NCBI GenBank assembly: GCA_015065325.1
Contig: SVQO01000003.1
Span: forward strand, 101,557 to 165,556
Length of the DNA stretch: 64,000 nt
Direction of reading: 5' to 3'
Origin: Oscillospiraceae bacterium
Lineage (GTDB): Bacteria > Bacillota > Clostridia > Oscillospirales > SIG627
The position numbers and the translations under genes are program-made. A model generated the notes under the pieces. The model made no database searches. It worked only from the letters and a program-made list of their open reading frames with translations, and had not been told where the DNA came from. Shown piece after piece: positions 24,085 to 32,548 of this stretch (its first letter is position 1; each line of letters opens with the position of its first letter).

Positions 24085-25343
24085 TGCTCTCCTCCGTAAT
24101 AATCATAGTTCACCCAAAGGGCGGAATAACGATCCTTGATATCCTTTGCGTAAAGCACGGCGTCACGGATCTTTTTCTCACCGTAAAGGGCGTAAAACTC
24201 GTCGATATTCATTTCCACCTTAGAGAGCATTTCCTTGACCTGCTCAGCGGTGGGCATTTTTCCGAAGATCTCACGGATCTTATCTTCCTTGGCAAGATAG
24301 ACCTCGCTTCTGTCTGCCTCGTAAGCACCGATCTTCTTCTGAAGCTCCATAAAGCCGGGACCGACTTCCTTGTAAATGCGGTTCATTTCCGCCTCGTAGA
24401 AAGCCTTCTCAGGACGGTAGATGGTCTTGGGGAAAGGCTTTGCCAAGATCTTTTCGCGAACGCCTGCGGTGATCACGGTAGAATAGGCAACGTCAATTCC
24501 GTGGGGGAAATACCCGGTTCCGTCAACGATACCGGTTACCTCAAAGAAATGAGACAGATGGTGCTCGGAGCCGGATGCGGGACGGGATGAACCTGCAAAA
24601 CTCATCATAATACCGATGATGACCAGCGCATCCATCAGTGCCTTGATGCTTTCCTCGTTTCTCTGCAAAATACCGTCTGCAAGCTGCAAAGTGGTCTCGA
24701 TCTGCTCGTAGGTCAGATCGTAAATATACTGACAGAAATACTCGCCCGTTACCTCGCGGGAAAGCTCCCAGTCGTTGAGGGCGGAAAACTTGCCGATGAC
24801 GTCGCCGTAGCCTGCTTTGAGCATTTCAAGAGGAGCCTGTGCCAGAACGGCGGTATCGGCAACCAAAGCAACGGGAAGTCCTGCGGAATAGGTCACCTTC
24901 ATACCGCCGGTGATCATTGCCGCGCCGGTAGAAGCATAGCCGTCCATTGAAGGAGCGGTAGCAACTACCATATAGGGAACCTTTTCAAAGTGAGACACGT
25001 ACTTACAAAGGTCCTGAATTACACCGCTGCCGATGCCGATGATCAACTCTGCATCCCCCAGATTTTTGGTTACCTCTTCAATGGCAGGCTCGCTGGGGAC
25101 CAGAATCTCCTTACCCGTGAAGGTGACACGGCGCAGGTCCTTTCCCGCAAGAGCGGCAAGTGTCTGCTCTCCTGCGGCGGCAAAGGTATTCTCATCAGAC
25201 ACGATGAGAATTTTATTGTAGTCGGCGCAAATATCGGTCAGACGCGCCATTGCATTTTTCTCGATGTAAACGTATTTGATGGGGCAGGTATGGGTGCGGC
25301 CGCACGAGCATTCCACGCCCTTGAGAAGTTCATTGATATCCAT
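24081..25343 (-). CDS. araM: sn-glycerol-1-phosphate dehydrogenase (AraM/EgsA-like)
   Basis: 420 residues of the iron-containing alcohol dehydrogenase superfamily. It interconverts dihydroxyacetone phosphate and sn-glycerol 1-phosphate with NAD(P)H. Family features are the IGIGSGVIQDL nucleotide loop, the APSMDGYAS and GYGDVIGKFSALNDW segments, and the ASGSEHHLSHFFE metal-binding His motif. An N-terminal CSCGRTH segment is common in bacterial members. The start at 25343 follows GGGAGGAA. It is transcribed from a near-consensus promoter, and the HAD-GDPD fusion follows with 4-bp overlap. Confidence 0.9.
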   Translation of the reverse strand: MDINELLKGVECSCGRTHTCPIKYVYIEKNAMARLTDICADYNKILIVSDENTFAAAGEQTLAALAGKDLRRVTFTGKEILVPSEPAIEEVTKNLGDAELIIGIGSGVIQDLCKYVSHFEKVPYMVVATAPSMDGYASTGAAMITGGMKVTYSAGLPVALVADTAVLAQAPLEMLKAGYGDVIGKFSALNDWELSREVTGEYFCQYIYDLTYEQIETTLQLADGILQRNEESIKALMDALVIIGIMMSFAGSSRPASGSEHHLSHFFEVTGIVDGTGYFPHGIDVAYSTVITAGVREKILAKPFPKTIYRPEKAFYEAEMNRIYKEVGPGFMELQKKIGAYEADRSEVYLAKEDKIREIFGKMPTAEQVKEMLSKVEMNIDEFYALYGEKKIRDAVLYAKDIKDRYSALWVNYDYYGGEQ

Positions 25344-25379
25344 AAAGATTCCTCCCGATTTTTTATAAAATAGCATTTT

Positions 25380-25408
25380 ATTATATCATTTTCTGCAAAG
25401 TAAGTCAA
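25380..25408 (-). promoter_or_regulatory. Consensus sigma-A promoter for araM operon
   Basis: Minus strand: TTGACT (25403-25408), 17-bp spacer, TATAAT (25380-25385), 37 bp before the araM start. Confidence 0.88.
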
Positions 25409-25415
25409 GAAAAGG

Positions 25416-25447
25416 ACAAAAAAAGTTTCCCGAAAAAACGGGAAACT
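25416..25447 (-). terminator. Terminator after the EamA transporter
   Basis: Minus strand: 9-bp stem (25439-25447 with 25424-25432), 6-base loop, then a run of T residues (A-tract 25418-25424 on the plus strand). It separates the EamA gene from the araM promoter. Confidence 0.85.
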
Positions 25448-25476
25448 CATTTTAAATCGTATTCGGAAAAACGTCG

Positions 25477-26463
25477 TTACGGCAACAGCTTTTTTTGTTT
25501 CCTCTTTTTTGCGCGCTCTCTTTCTTCCGCACGTTTTCCGCGGGTCGGAAGAAGGGGCGCCAGATTGGAAAACAGAATTGCCGCAAACATCAGAATACAC
25601 CCTAAAATCTCCTCGAGAGAAAGAGCAGTCTTAAGAACGATCATATCCGAAAGCACCGCGAATACCGACTCCATACACATCAGGATCGAAGCGATGACGG
25701 CGGGGGTACACTGCTGACCCAGGATCTGCAAGGTATAGGCAATGGAGCAGGAAAAAAACGCAGAATACAAAATACCGCCCGAGCCCGCCAAAAGATCGTC
25801 AAGAGTAGGCTTTTCAAAAATGAACGCCACGGCAAGCGCAGCAATTCCCGCAAAAAGAAACTGCAAACAGGACAGAAAAACGCCGTCCACACGGGAAGCC
25901 TTCATATCAATACAAATAATGTGAACGGTATAAAAAACGGCGCATCCCAGCGTAAACAGATCTCCGAGGGACATTTTTAAATTGTCAAGGAGTCCTGCTA
26001 GCCCCGCATCAAAGGATGCCATACACAAAAAATACAGCCCTACTGCGGCGGCAACGATACATGCCCAGATCAAGGGTCTGACCTTTTTACCGAAAAACAG
26101 TCCCGCCACGGGAACCAATACCACGTACATCGCCGTAATAAAGCCGCTTTTTCCCGCGCCCGTACCGAGCGAAATACCGATCTGCTGAAAATTTGCCGCC
26201 AGAAACATAACGGCACCGCAAAGTAAAGAAACGGAAAGCAGTTCTTTTTTCGCGTCCTTTGTGGGAGCAGATGCAAAAAGTTTCCCTTTATTTTTAATCA
26301 AAAGCACGGGAAGCAAAAAGAGTGCTCCCAGCACCATCCGCGTACCGTTAAAGGTAAAGGGGCCCACTGCGTCGCTTGCAAGATCCTGCGCGACGAAGGT
26401 AGTTCCCCAGAAAAACGCCGCCAGTAACAAGAAAATCGGGCCTTTTAAAGAAAATCGTTTCAT
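25477..26463 (-). CDS. EamA/DMT superfamily permease
   Basis: 328 residues with ten predicted membrane helices arranged as two EamA repeats (FLLLAAFFWGTTFVAQ at the start, the second repeat beginning near SLGDLFTLGCAVFYT). A basic tail (KRAEERERAKKRKQKK) follows the last helix. Such permeases usually export metabolites or amino acids; the substrate is unknown. The start at 26463 follows AGGAGAG. A terminator on each side suggests an independent transcript, though no clear promoter was seen in the 60 bp before it. Confidence 0.88.
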   Translation of the reverse strand: MKRFSLKGPIFLLLAAFFWGTTFVAQDLASDAVGPFTFNGTRMVLGALFLLPVLLIKNKGKLFASAPTKDAKKELLSVSLLCGAVMFLAANFQQIGISLGTGAGKSGFITAMYVVLVPVAGLFFGKKVRPLIWACIVAAAVGLYFLCMASFDAGLAGLLDNLKMSLGDLFTLGCAVFYTVHIICIDMKASRVDGVFLSCLQFLFAGIAALAVAFIFEKPTLDDLLAGSGGILYSAFFSCSIAYTLQILGQQCTPAVIASILMCMESVFAVLSDMIVLKTALSLEEILGCILMFAAILFSNLAPLLPTRGKRAEERERAKKRKQKKLLP

Positions 26464-26475
26464 ACTCTCCTACAA

Positions 26476-26506
26476 GAAAGAAACGGGATCAGCTCCCGTT
26501 TCTTTC
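26476..26506 (-). terminator. Terminator after the DUF4430-like lipoprotein gene
   Basis: Minus strand stem of 12 bp (26494-26505 with 26477-26488) and 5-base loop followed by TTGT. It lies just before the EamA start region, so some read-through is possible. Confidence 0.75.
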
Positions 26507-26522
26507 ACGCTATTCAAATCAA

Positions 26523-26999
26523 TTAGTTTGCTGCAGCTGCTGCATCAGCATTCTCTGCTTCTTCGCCTGCGAGAACTTCGCCCCTCTCGCAAACGATCTT
26601 GATCACGTCTTCCGGCTTAACCTCGTCGCTGAGTTTTGCATCCTGGTCGTTTACGTAAACGATCCACATATACTCGTCGTTCTCGGTGTTTGCTCCTGCA
26701 TTGATACCTGCAAAGGTCTTAAGCAGAGTGTCGTTTTCAATGTAAGCGCTTTCGTCGTAGCCCAGAATCACGTGCTTTACGGAAAGTTTTTCACCTTCGG
26801 GAACCTTTGCGATGGCAGTTCCGGTGGAAATCGAGGTGATCTTGGTTTCGTCCAACGTACCGTCTTCGTTGTAGGCGCCGATATAGCTGGCGATCTCAAC
26901 ACTCTTCATTTCAACGTCTTTGGTCTTCTCCTGACCGCAGGAAACGGCTACGGGGAGGATCATCAAAACTGCAAGAACAACAAACAAAAACTTTTTCAT
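26523..26999 (-). CDS. Small secreted lipoprotein, DUF4430-like
   Basis: 158 residues. A lipoprotein signal peptide ends with the lipobox VAVSC (Cys21). The mature part is acidic and includes DNDTLLKTFAGINAG-like and EYMWIVYVND segments, the latter typical of DUF4430/transcobalamin-like domains that may bind a ligand with a beta-hairpin. The C-terminus is a low-complexity Ala-rich tail. Function unknown. It is driven by a perfect consensus promoter and probably is strongly expressed. Confidence 0.75.
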   Translation of the reverse strand: MKKFLFVVLAVLMILPVAVSCGQEKTKDVEMKSVEIASYIGAYNEDGTLDETKITSISTGTAIAKVPEGEKLSVKHVILGYDESAYIENDTLLKTFAGINAGANTENDEYMWIVYVNDQDAKLSDEVKPEDVIKIVCERGEVLAGEEAENADAAAAAN

Positions 27000-27046
27000 T
27001 ACAATTACCTCTTTTCAATGATTTGGGAACCTTTTCCCTACCCGAG

Positions 27047-27075
27047 ATTATAGAATAAAATGGGGCGTCTGTCAA
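27047..27075 (-). promoter_or_regulatory. Perfect consensus sigma-A promoter of the lipoprotein gene
   Basis: Minus strand: TTGACA (27070-27075), 17-bp spacer, TATAAT (27047-27052). Both hexamers match the consensus at every base. Confidence 0.93.
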
Positions 27076-27129
27076 TATATTTTTTATGAACCAAGTGTAA
27101 TTTCACAGAAAATTCAAACGGAGTCTATG

Positions 27130-27330
27130 ATGAAAAAAGCAATTCTGATACTGCTTCTATTCTTATTCCTTTTCAGCAAAAAAGATACCTATGAAAACAG
27201 TCCCGGCAAGATCTCCGAAACGGGTTTCCGCCGTTTGATGGAGCGAGAATGGGCGCGGGAGGTCTTTGACCTGGAGGAGGAAGAAGCTGCGCAGGTATTC
27301 GGAGAAGACGGAGAGGCTTACTTTCTGTGA
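27130..27330 (+). CDS. Small membrane-anchored acidic protein, coupled to the M50 protease
   Basis: 66 residues, not recognised. A single N-terminal hydrophobic helix (about 4-17) is followed by a charged, mainly acidic tail. The start at 27130 is preferred over the ATG at 27127 because GGAG (27120-27123) then has a normal spacing. Its stop overlaps the GTG start of the M50 protease gene (GTGA, 27327-27330), so the two are translationally coupled. A partner or regulator of the protease, in the manner of SpoIVFA, would fit, but sequence similarity to SpoIVFA is not evident. Confidence 0.6.
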   Translation: MKKAILILLLFLFLFSKKDTYENSPGKISETGFRRLMEREWAREVFDLEEEEAAQVFGEDGEAYFL

Positions 27331-27926
27331 AAAAACGCGTTTTTGTCGAACCCTCGTTTTTTCTCCTTCTCCCGTTGCTGTTTTGGGACAGCCATCCTGC
27401 GGAATTGCTTTTGTTTTTGGGAGCGGTTTTGCTTCACGAGACGGGGCATCTTCTCGCCTTGCTTGCCTTCGGAGCCTGCCCGCGAAGGATCACCCTTTCC
27501 CTTTCAGGCGCAAAGCTTGTGACGCACAATCCGTATCTGCCTTATAAAAAGGAAGCCATCGTCTTTCTGTCGGGACCTCTTGCGGGCTTTCTCGGTTGTA
27601 TTTTCGCATTTTTCCTCTTGCGGTGGCACTTCACCGAAGGAGGAATGCTTTTCTTCTCCTTCAATCTTCTGCTTTCCCTTCTGAATTTACTTCCCGTACG
27701 AGGACTGGACGGAGGAGGGATTCTTTACGCTCTCTTCTGCCACTTCGGAGAAGAATATCGGGCGGTTCGGCTTGCACAGGCTTTACACGGCGTCTCCCTT
27801 GCCTTTTTGTGCGCCGCTTCCCTTTGGGTCTTAAAAACGGAAAAAAATGCGTCCCTGCTGATCTTAACCCTTTCTCTTTTTTCAGAGAGTGCGAAAAAAA
27901 GAAAAAAAGCCACGACTGTATCGTAG
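27327..27926 (+). CDS. M50 (site-2 protease) family membrane metallopeptidase, SpoIVFB-like
   Basis: 199 residues, multi-spanning membrane protein that would cut substrates inside the membrane. The zinc motif is HETGH (HExxH) near residue 39, and the second motif NLLPVRGLDGG (NxxPxxxxDG) lies near residue 117, both inside hydrophobic stretches. The start codon is GTG overlapping the previous stop. Clostridial sporulation proteases of this type release pro-sigma-K, and the nearby gpr and spoIIP genes agree with a sporulation role. That role is inferred from context only. Confidence 0.82.
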   Translation: MKKRVFVEPSFFLLLPLLFWDSHPAELLLFLGAVLLHETGHLLALLAFGACPRRITLSLSGAKLVTHNPYLPYKKEAIVFLSGPLAGFLGCIFAFFLLRWHFTEGGMLFFSFNLLLSLLNLLPVRGLDGGGILYALFCHFGEEYRAVRLAQALHGVSLAFLCAASLWVLKTEKNASLLILTLSLFSESAKKRKKATTVS

Positions 27927-27932
27927 CTTTTT
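27903..27932 (-). terminator. Terminator after rpsT (overlaps end of M50 gene)
   Basis: Stem arms 27906-27915 and 27921-27930 with a 5-base loop. It pairs fully (one G-T) when read on the minus strand, where a long T-run follows; on the plus strand one pair is lost. Confidence 0.75.
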
Positions 27933-27944
27933 CACTTCGCTTCC

Positions 27945-28208
27945 TTACTCTGCAGCGTTGAGCTTCTTGGTCATCTGGCTCTTTTTTCTGGCTGCAGTGT
28001 TCTTATGAACATAGCCCTTGGAAACTGCGGTATCGATCTTCTTAACCGCGTCCTTGTAAGCTGCCTGAACAGCTTCCTTGTTTCCCTCTTCGAGAGCTTT
28101 ATCAAACTTCTTTGCGGTGGTCTTTACAGTGGTAACAAAAGCCTTGTTGATCTCGGCCTTCTTCTCAGAAACCAACACACGCTTTTTAGCAGACTTGATA
28201 TTCGGCAA
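27945..28208 (-). CDS. rpsT: 30S ribosomal protein S20
   Basis: 87 residues; primary 16S rRNA-binding protein of the small subunit. The N-terminus PNIKSAKKRVLVSEK and the NKAFVTTVKTTAKKF helix are diagnostic, and the end KGYVHKNTAARKKSQMTKKL matches the family. The start is TTG at 28208 (28206-28208), preceded by AAGGAGGTGA at ideal spacing; the only ATG upstream in frame would add 21 non-homologous residues. rpsT next to gpr and spoIIP is a known Firmicutes arrangement, although here rpsT is on the opposite strand. Confidence 0.95.
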   Translation of the reverse strand: MPNIKSAKKRVLVSEKKAEINKAFVTTVKTTAKKFDKALEEGNKEAVQAAYKDAVKKIDTAVSKGYVHKNTAARKKSQMTKKLNAAE

Positions 28209-28348
28209 ACGATTCACCTCCTTGACGATACTTAACAGAGTAATTGTATCACCGTTTTTTAAAAAAAACAAGTACTTTCAGAAATTTTTTTGAAAAATTG
28301 TCAAGAATAGCCTTGAAACGGGTAAAAAGAAAGGAAAAAAGAGACAAA

Positions 28349-29265
28349 ATGAACACAATTCGCAGCGATCTTGCCATCGAGATCTGTAAGAATTTTTCTG
28401 AGAATGAGCAAGCACTTCCCGGAATAGAATGTACCAGAGAGCGTCGCGGCTCTTTGAATTTGGAAACGGTTACCATTTCCACCCCCGAGGGTGCAAGCCT
28501 TGTCAGCAAGCCTATAGGAAAATACGTTACCATCGATTGCGGCAGACTTTGGATGGAGCATCGGGACAAGATCAAACAGAAGCTCCTGGATTTTTGTGAT
28601 CTGCTGCGTCCGATGATCACCCCGCAAAGCAAAGGGAGCATTCTGGTAGCGGGACTGGGAAATGAAAGCATCACCGCTGACGCCATCGGCCCCATCGCCG
28701 TAAAGAATCTGATCGTTACCCGCCACATCCGCAGGGAACGTCCGCAGATCTTTGACGATCTGGGGCTTTGTGAGGTTTGCGCCATGACCCCCGGAGTTCT
28801 GGGACAAACCGGGATCGAAAGTGCGGATATGATCCGAAGCGTTGTGGAACAGGTCAAGCCGCAGCTTTTGGTGGTCATCGATGCTCTGGCGTCCCGTGAG
28901 CTCTCTCATCTGGTCAACACCATTCAGATCGCAAACAGCGGCATCAGCCCCGGCTCCGGTATCGGAAACCGACGCCCCGCACTTTCCCCGAGACCCTGGG
29001 AATTCCCATTATTTCCATCGGAATTCCCACCGTAGTCGATGCCGCCACCCTTGCCGCCGATGCCATTCGCACCTTTTCTCATACCGAAGCAAACGGCGAC
29101 GAGATCCGCAAGGCGTGGGACGAAAACGGCTTAAACTTTTTCGTTACGCCTAAGGAGACGGATCAGATCATTCGGGTTTTGGGAGCCTTTATCGGTCACG
29201 GCATCAATCTCGCTTTAAACAGAGAGCTTTCCTACGAGGATATGCTCTCCCTTGTCGGAGGATAA
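28349..29265 (+). pseudogene. gpr: Germination protease gene with a -1 frameshift
   Basis: GPR degrades small acid-soluble spore proteins at germination. The N-terminus has the IRSDLAIE segment resembling the GPR self-processing site, followed by ILVAGLGNESITADAIGP, MTPGVLGQTGIE and VVIDALASR. The first frame fits GPR to about 28989, where homology moves to another frame: from 28990 ETLGIPIISIGIPTVVDAAT continues to the stop at 29263-29265. The break sits at CCCC (28986-28989) and one lost C would explain it. Repaired, the protein would be about 305 residues, somewhat short of characterised GPRs. A real mutation or a sequencing/assembly error are both possible. spoIIP starts 2 bp later. Confidence 0.88.
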
Positions 29266-29267
29266 TT

Positions 29268-30434
29268 ATGGAAAAACAGTGGATCAAAAAAAGTCTTGCA
29301 TTTCTGAAAAAGCTGGGCGGTCTTTTTGCCCTATACGGTGCCATTCCCCTCGTATGCGGAGCAATGGTCGGCCTTTTGTTCTTCGTTCAGTCCGCAGGCT
29401 CCTATAACGCCGAAAAGCTCTTTGCCGCAGTAGGAGAGCAAAGCTTGTTTCGTGTTATCGGCTCAGGAAAACGGATCAGCCGCCCCGTTGGAGGATTTTA
29501 CTTTCTGTCAAAGGAGCTCCTGCCGCCCGGGCACGATCAGATCGCGATGCAAGTGGGAAGCAGCAAATATTTTTCCTACGAAACCAAGCAAGAAGCTCCC
29601 GCCTCACCCGTTGAGAAGCTGCCCGACGTCATTTACGATGCCCTGCCCGCAGGGGCAACTCCCATCATTTCCTGCGACCTGTCCTCCGCCTCCTTTTGTA
29701 TCAATACCACCAATCTTTCCGTAGATGAGCAGGCGGTACGAAACGCCGCTTTTCCCTCCAAAACCGATTGGGGCAAGGATCCCTTGGTACTGGTGCTTCA
29801 CACCCACGGAACGGAAGGATACTTCGAGGATAATACCAATCTGTCGGATTTTGCACCTGAGGGTGTGGAAGGCTATTTTCTCCCGGATCAAACCTCGTTC
29901 CGTACCACCGATCCCAAAAAAAGCGTGGTGCAAGTCGGCGAGATCTTCACCCAGACTCTGATCTCCTGCGGCATCCCGACCCTCCACGTATCCACTATGC
30001 ACGATCTGGGAGATTTTAATTCCGCCTATACAAAAAGCGGCGAAACAGTCAAGCAAATGCTGGCACAGTATCCCTCCATCCAGTACGTGATCGATCTGCA
30101 CCGTGATTCCGTCGTTCGCGGTGATTCCTACGTTAAAAGCTTTACCACCGTTGAAAACACCCCCACGGCACAGGTCATGCTGGTGGTAGGCTCAGGCAAA
30201 CATGAAAATTGGGAGAAAAATTTAGTGGTTGCCGCAAGCTTCAAGGAGCAAATGGACAAGCACTACCCCTCCCTCTCGCGTGCGCTCTTTCTGCGCACCG
30301 CCCGATACAATCAGCAATACCTGCCCGGTTGCTTGCTTTTGGAGGTAGGGAGTGCGGCAAACACGCTGGAGGAGGCTGAAAACGCCGCAAGATTTTCCGC
30401 ACTTGCCTTTGCCGCGATGTTGCAAGAAGAGTAA
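29268..30434 (+). CDS. spoIIP: Stage II sporulation protein P (amidase of the engulfment complex)
   Basis: 388 residues. A membrane anchor (about 20-45) precedes a linker and the SpoIIP amidase/endopeptidase domain, which faces the intermembrane space and thins septal peptidoglycan during engulfment. Diagnostic motifs are LVLHTHGTEGY with zinc-binding His/Glu, VIDLHRDS and the late LLLEVGSAANTLEEA. The gpr-spoIIP order with 2-bp spacing is the same as in Bacillus. It ends at a strong terminator. Confidence 0.93.
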   Translation: MEKQWIKKSLAFLKKLGGLFALYGAIPLVCGAMVGLLFFVQSAGSYNAEKLFAAVGEQSLFRVIGSGKRISRPVGGFYFLSKELLPPGHDQIAMQVGSSKYFSYETKQEAPASPVEKLPDVIYDALPAGATPIISCDLSSASFCINTTNLSVDEQAVRNAAFPSKTDWGKDPLVLVLHTHGTEGYFEDNTNLSDFAPEGVEGYFLPDQTSFRTTDPKKSVVQVGEIFTQTLISCGIPTLHVSTMHDLGDFNSAYTKSGETVKQMLAQYPSIQYVIDLHRDSVVRGDSYVKSFTTVENTPTAQVMLVVGSGKHENWEKNLVVAASFKEQMDKHYPSLSRALFLRTARYNQQYLPGCLLLEVGSAANTLEEAENAARFSALAFAAMLQEE

Positions 30435-30435
30435 A

Positions 30436-30470
30436 AGAAGGCACCTCGTTCGAGGTGCCTTCTTCCGTTA
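30436..30470. terminator. Bidirectional terminator between spoIIP and the PIG-L operon
   Basis: A perfect 14-bp GC-rich stem (30436-30449 with 30452-30465) with a very small loop lies between convergent stop codons. Confidence 0.85.
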
Positions 30471-31907
30471 TTTTTTGCGTTTTCTGAGAAAAAGCATCGA
30501 CGCAGCTGCAAGAAGAATTACAGTGCCTCCTCCTGCGGCAACCGCCAGAAATAAGCCGTCCGCTTTTTCCTCCTCATCCCGCTTTAGCTCGGCAGCCTGC
30601 TTTGACTTCAGGCTTGCCTCGATCCTTTTCTTTTCTTCTTCCTTGCGCCTTTCCTCCTCTAAACGGAGACGTTCTTCCTCTTCCAAGCGAAGGCGTTCTT
30701 CCTCCTCTTTCTGACGGATCTGGGCGTAGGTAAGCTGGTTTTCAAAGAAATCGTTCTTCTCCACGTCCTCTCCCACCAGGGAGCGGAACAGTCCGTAGCT
30801 GCAAGGCGAATAGGTCTTGATCTGATCGGCGCGGGTGATCTCACCGTTGTTGCCGTTCAGCCAACGTCGAAACCAGGTATATTGCTGGGAATCGTGGCAC
30901 AGAAAGCCCTCCTTCGTCACCTGAAACGCGGTCTTGCCGCCGAAATGCTCCAGGGGAATATCCCAATTCATGGTGATGGGGTTTTCCTTCCACAAATGCA
31001 AATAAGTCTTGGGAACGTCCCAGGTTCCGTATATTTCCGCGCTTTCGGTATAAGCCGACGAGTCCCCGGCAACTGCGACCGCCTCCTGCAGAGTGGCAGA
31101 ATTAACGATATGCTGACCGTGACCGTATTCTCCCAAGGGATCGTGTCCTACGACCACCAAAGGCTTAAATCTGCGGAGCATTTCTACCTGAAAGCCAACG
31201 ATGTCCTCGTGGGAATATCCCTTTGCCTTCAATTGATTCTCTGCGACCTCACCGCTTTTGCTGTAAAGATCGGGAAAGGGCGAAATAACGGGATAATGGT
31301 CCACTCCCACCGTCCAAAGCCCGCGAAGCAATTCGTGGCGGCGCAAAGGCTCCCCTGCGTGGTCGGTAAAATAAATCACCTGAACCTCAAGATCGCGCTC
31401 CCCCGCATAGGTAGGCAATACGCCTGCAAAGAAAAGCTGCTCGTCATCGGCGTGGGTGGTCATCAGACAAAGATCCGCATTTTCACAGGGTGCTTTCCAA
31501 ACCTGTACCCAGGACGGAAGCACGCCGCCAAAGCCGTACAGCTCCGTGAGACCTACTCCCTCTCCGAAATCGATGACGAGCTGAGTCTGTGCTCCCCCGA
31601 ACAGTTCGGAGATGCTGATGTACTGTCTTAAAAAGGAAGCGGAAACAAGCCTTTCCTCGCCGCCGGCCGTAATTTTCAGCTCTGCGGTTTTGTCGTAAAA
31701 GATCAGATAAAGAGAATCAATGGGGGTTTCGCAGGAGACCGTCACCTGCCCCTTAACGTTCACCTTGCCTTTTTCATTCTCGTCAGTCAAATTCTTTTGG
31801 TAAGCTGAGAGCGTAAGGGGCAAGGACTCCTCCTCTGCCGCAAAAGCGGGAATGGCAAGCAGGAAAGAAAAGCAGAGCACACTCAGCAACAATACGATTT
31901 TTTTCAT
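30468..31907 (-). CDS. Secreted, membrane-anchored PIG-L/LmbE family deacetylase
   Basis: 479 residues. Signal peptide (1-24), an N-terminal beta-rich region, then a PIG-L domain with THADDEQ (151-157, the HPDDE-type zinc motif with Pro replaced by Ala) and GHGQH (262-266). A Glu/Arg-rich helix likely to form a coiled coil (about 395-445) leads to a single C-terminal membrane helix and a KKRKK-type basic tail. The enzyme should be outside the cell, tethered at its C-terminus, and remove acetyl groups from an amino-sugar polymer or glycan. The start at 31907 overlaps the upstream HAD gene stop by 4 bp. Confidence 0.85.
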   Translation of the reverse strand: MKKIVLLLSVLCFSFLLAIPAFAAEEESLPLTLSAYQKNLTDENEKGKVNVKGQVTVSCETPIDSLYLIFYDKTAELKITAGGEERLVSASFLRQYISISELFGGAQTQLVIDFGEGVGLTELYGFGGVLPSWVQVWKAPCENADLCLMTTHADDEQLFFAGVLPTYAGERDLEVQVIYFTDHAGEPLRRHELLRGLWTVGVDHYPVISPFPDLYSKSGEVAENQLKAKGYSHEDIVGFQVEMLRRFKPLVVVGHDPLGEYGHGQHIVNSATLQEAVAVAGDSSAYTESAEIYGTWDVPKTYLHLWKENPITMNWDIPLEHFGGKTAFQVTKEGFLCHDSQQYTWFRRWLNGNNGEITRADQIKTYSPCSYGLFRSLVGEDVEKNDFFENQLTYAQIRQKEEEERLRLEEEERLRLEEERRKEEEKKRIEASLKSKQAAELKRDEEEKADGLFLAVAAGGGTVILLAAASMLFLRKRKK

Positions 31908-32548
31908 CCGTTCAACACCCCTTTCAGTTCTTCTACCGTTTCGCAGATCAGGTCTGCTCCCGACTCCTCCAGCTCCTCGCGCGTCCCGTAGCCGTACAGC
32001 ACGCCTACGGTAGAAAGGCCAAGCTTTTTCCCTGCCGTCACATCGTATCTGCGATCTCCGATCATACAGGATTCCTTCGGGTCGGCACCGCTGGTTTCCA
32101 GAGCGTATAAAAGAACGTCTTCCTTTTCCACACGGCTTTTTTCCTCCAGATTGGCACCGCAAATAAAATCGAAATACCGTGCGATGCCGAAATGCTCCAG
32201 AATACGCCTTGCAAACGTCTCCGGCTTGGAGGTGGCAAGGATCACTCGAACTCCCTTTTCCTTCAAAGAAGCAAGCATACCGTCAACCCCTTCGTAAAGG
32301 GCGTTTTCAAAAATACCGATGGAGGTAAAGCGCACGCGGAAGCGACGGATCGCCTCCTCCGCCTGTTCCTCGGAAAAACCGTAGCGCTTCATAAAAGAGT
32401 CCCCCAAGGGAGGCCCTACGAAGGAAGTAAGCGCGGCACGGTCCTTTTCTTCTATCCCGTAGGTGGAAAGCGCGTAAAGGACGGAATTGATAATCCCCTC
32501 CGCAGAATCAGTCAGGGTCCCGTCCAGGTCAAAAAAGCAGTTTTTCAT
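31904..32548 (-). CDS. HAD family hydrolase, phosphoglycolate phosphatase-like
   Basis: 214 residues. The four HAD motifs are visible: FFDLDGTLTDS (nucleophile and acid), ILATSKPE (second motif), the Lys in the EKSRVEK region, and MIGDRRYDV (last acidic pair). The helical cap between motifs one and two is the Gph/PpaX type; PpaX-like pyrophosphatases and phosphoglycolate phosphatases look alike at this level. The start at 32548 forms TGATG with the preceding stop and has AAGGTG upstream. It is the middle gene of a coupled three-gene operon. Confidence 0.87.
   Translation of the reverse strand: MKNCFFDLDGTLTDSAEGIINSVLYALSTYGIEEKDRAALTSFVGPPLGDSFMKRYGFSEEQAEEAIRRFRVRFTSIGIFENALYEGVDGMLASLKEKGVRVILATSKPETFARRILEHFGIARYFDFICGANLEEKSRVEKEDVLLYALETSGADPKESCMIGDRRYDVTAGKKLGLSTVGVLYGYGTREELEESGADLICETVEELKGVLNG

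Noticed and set aside
22585..24099. About 500-codon open frame on the plus strand opposite the HAD-GDPD gene
   Set aside because: The minus strand carries catalytic motifs of two enzyme families and a 4-bp overlap with araM. The plus-strand frame has no motif, and its start lies in a terminator region.
28980..28995. Programmed -1 frameshift in gpr
   Set aside because: The site is not a canonical slippery heptamer, I see no downstream stimulatory structure, and GPR is not known to need frameshifting. A mutation or read error is simpler.
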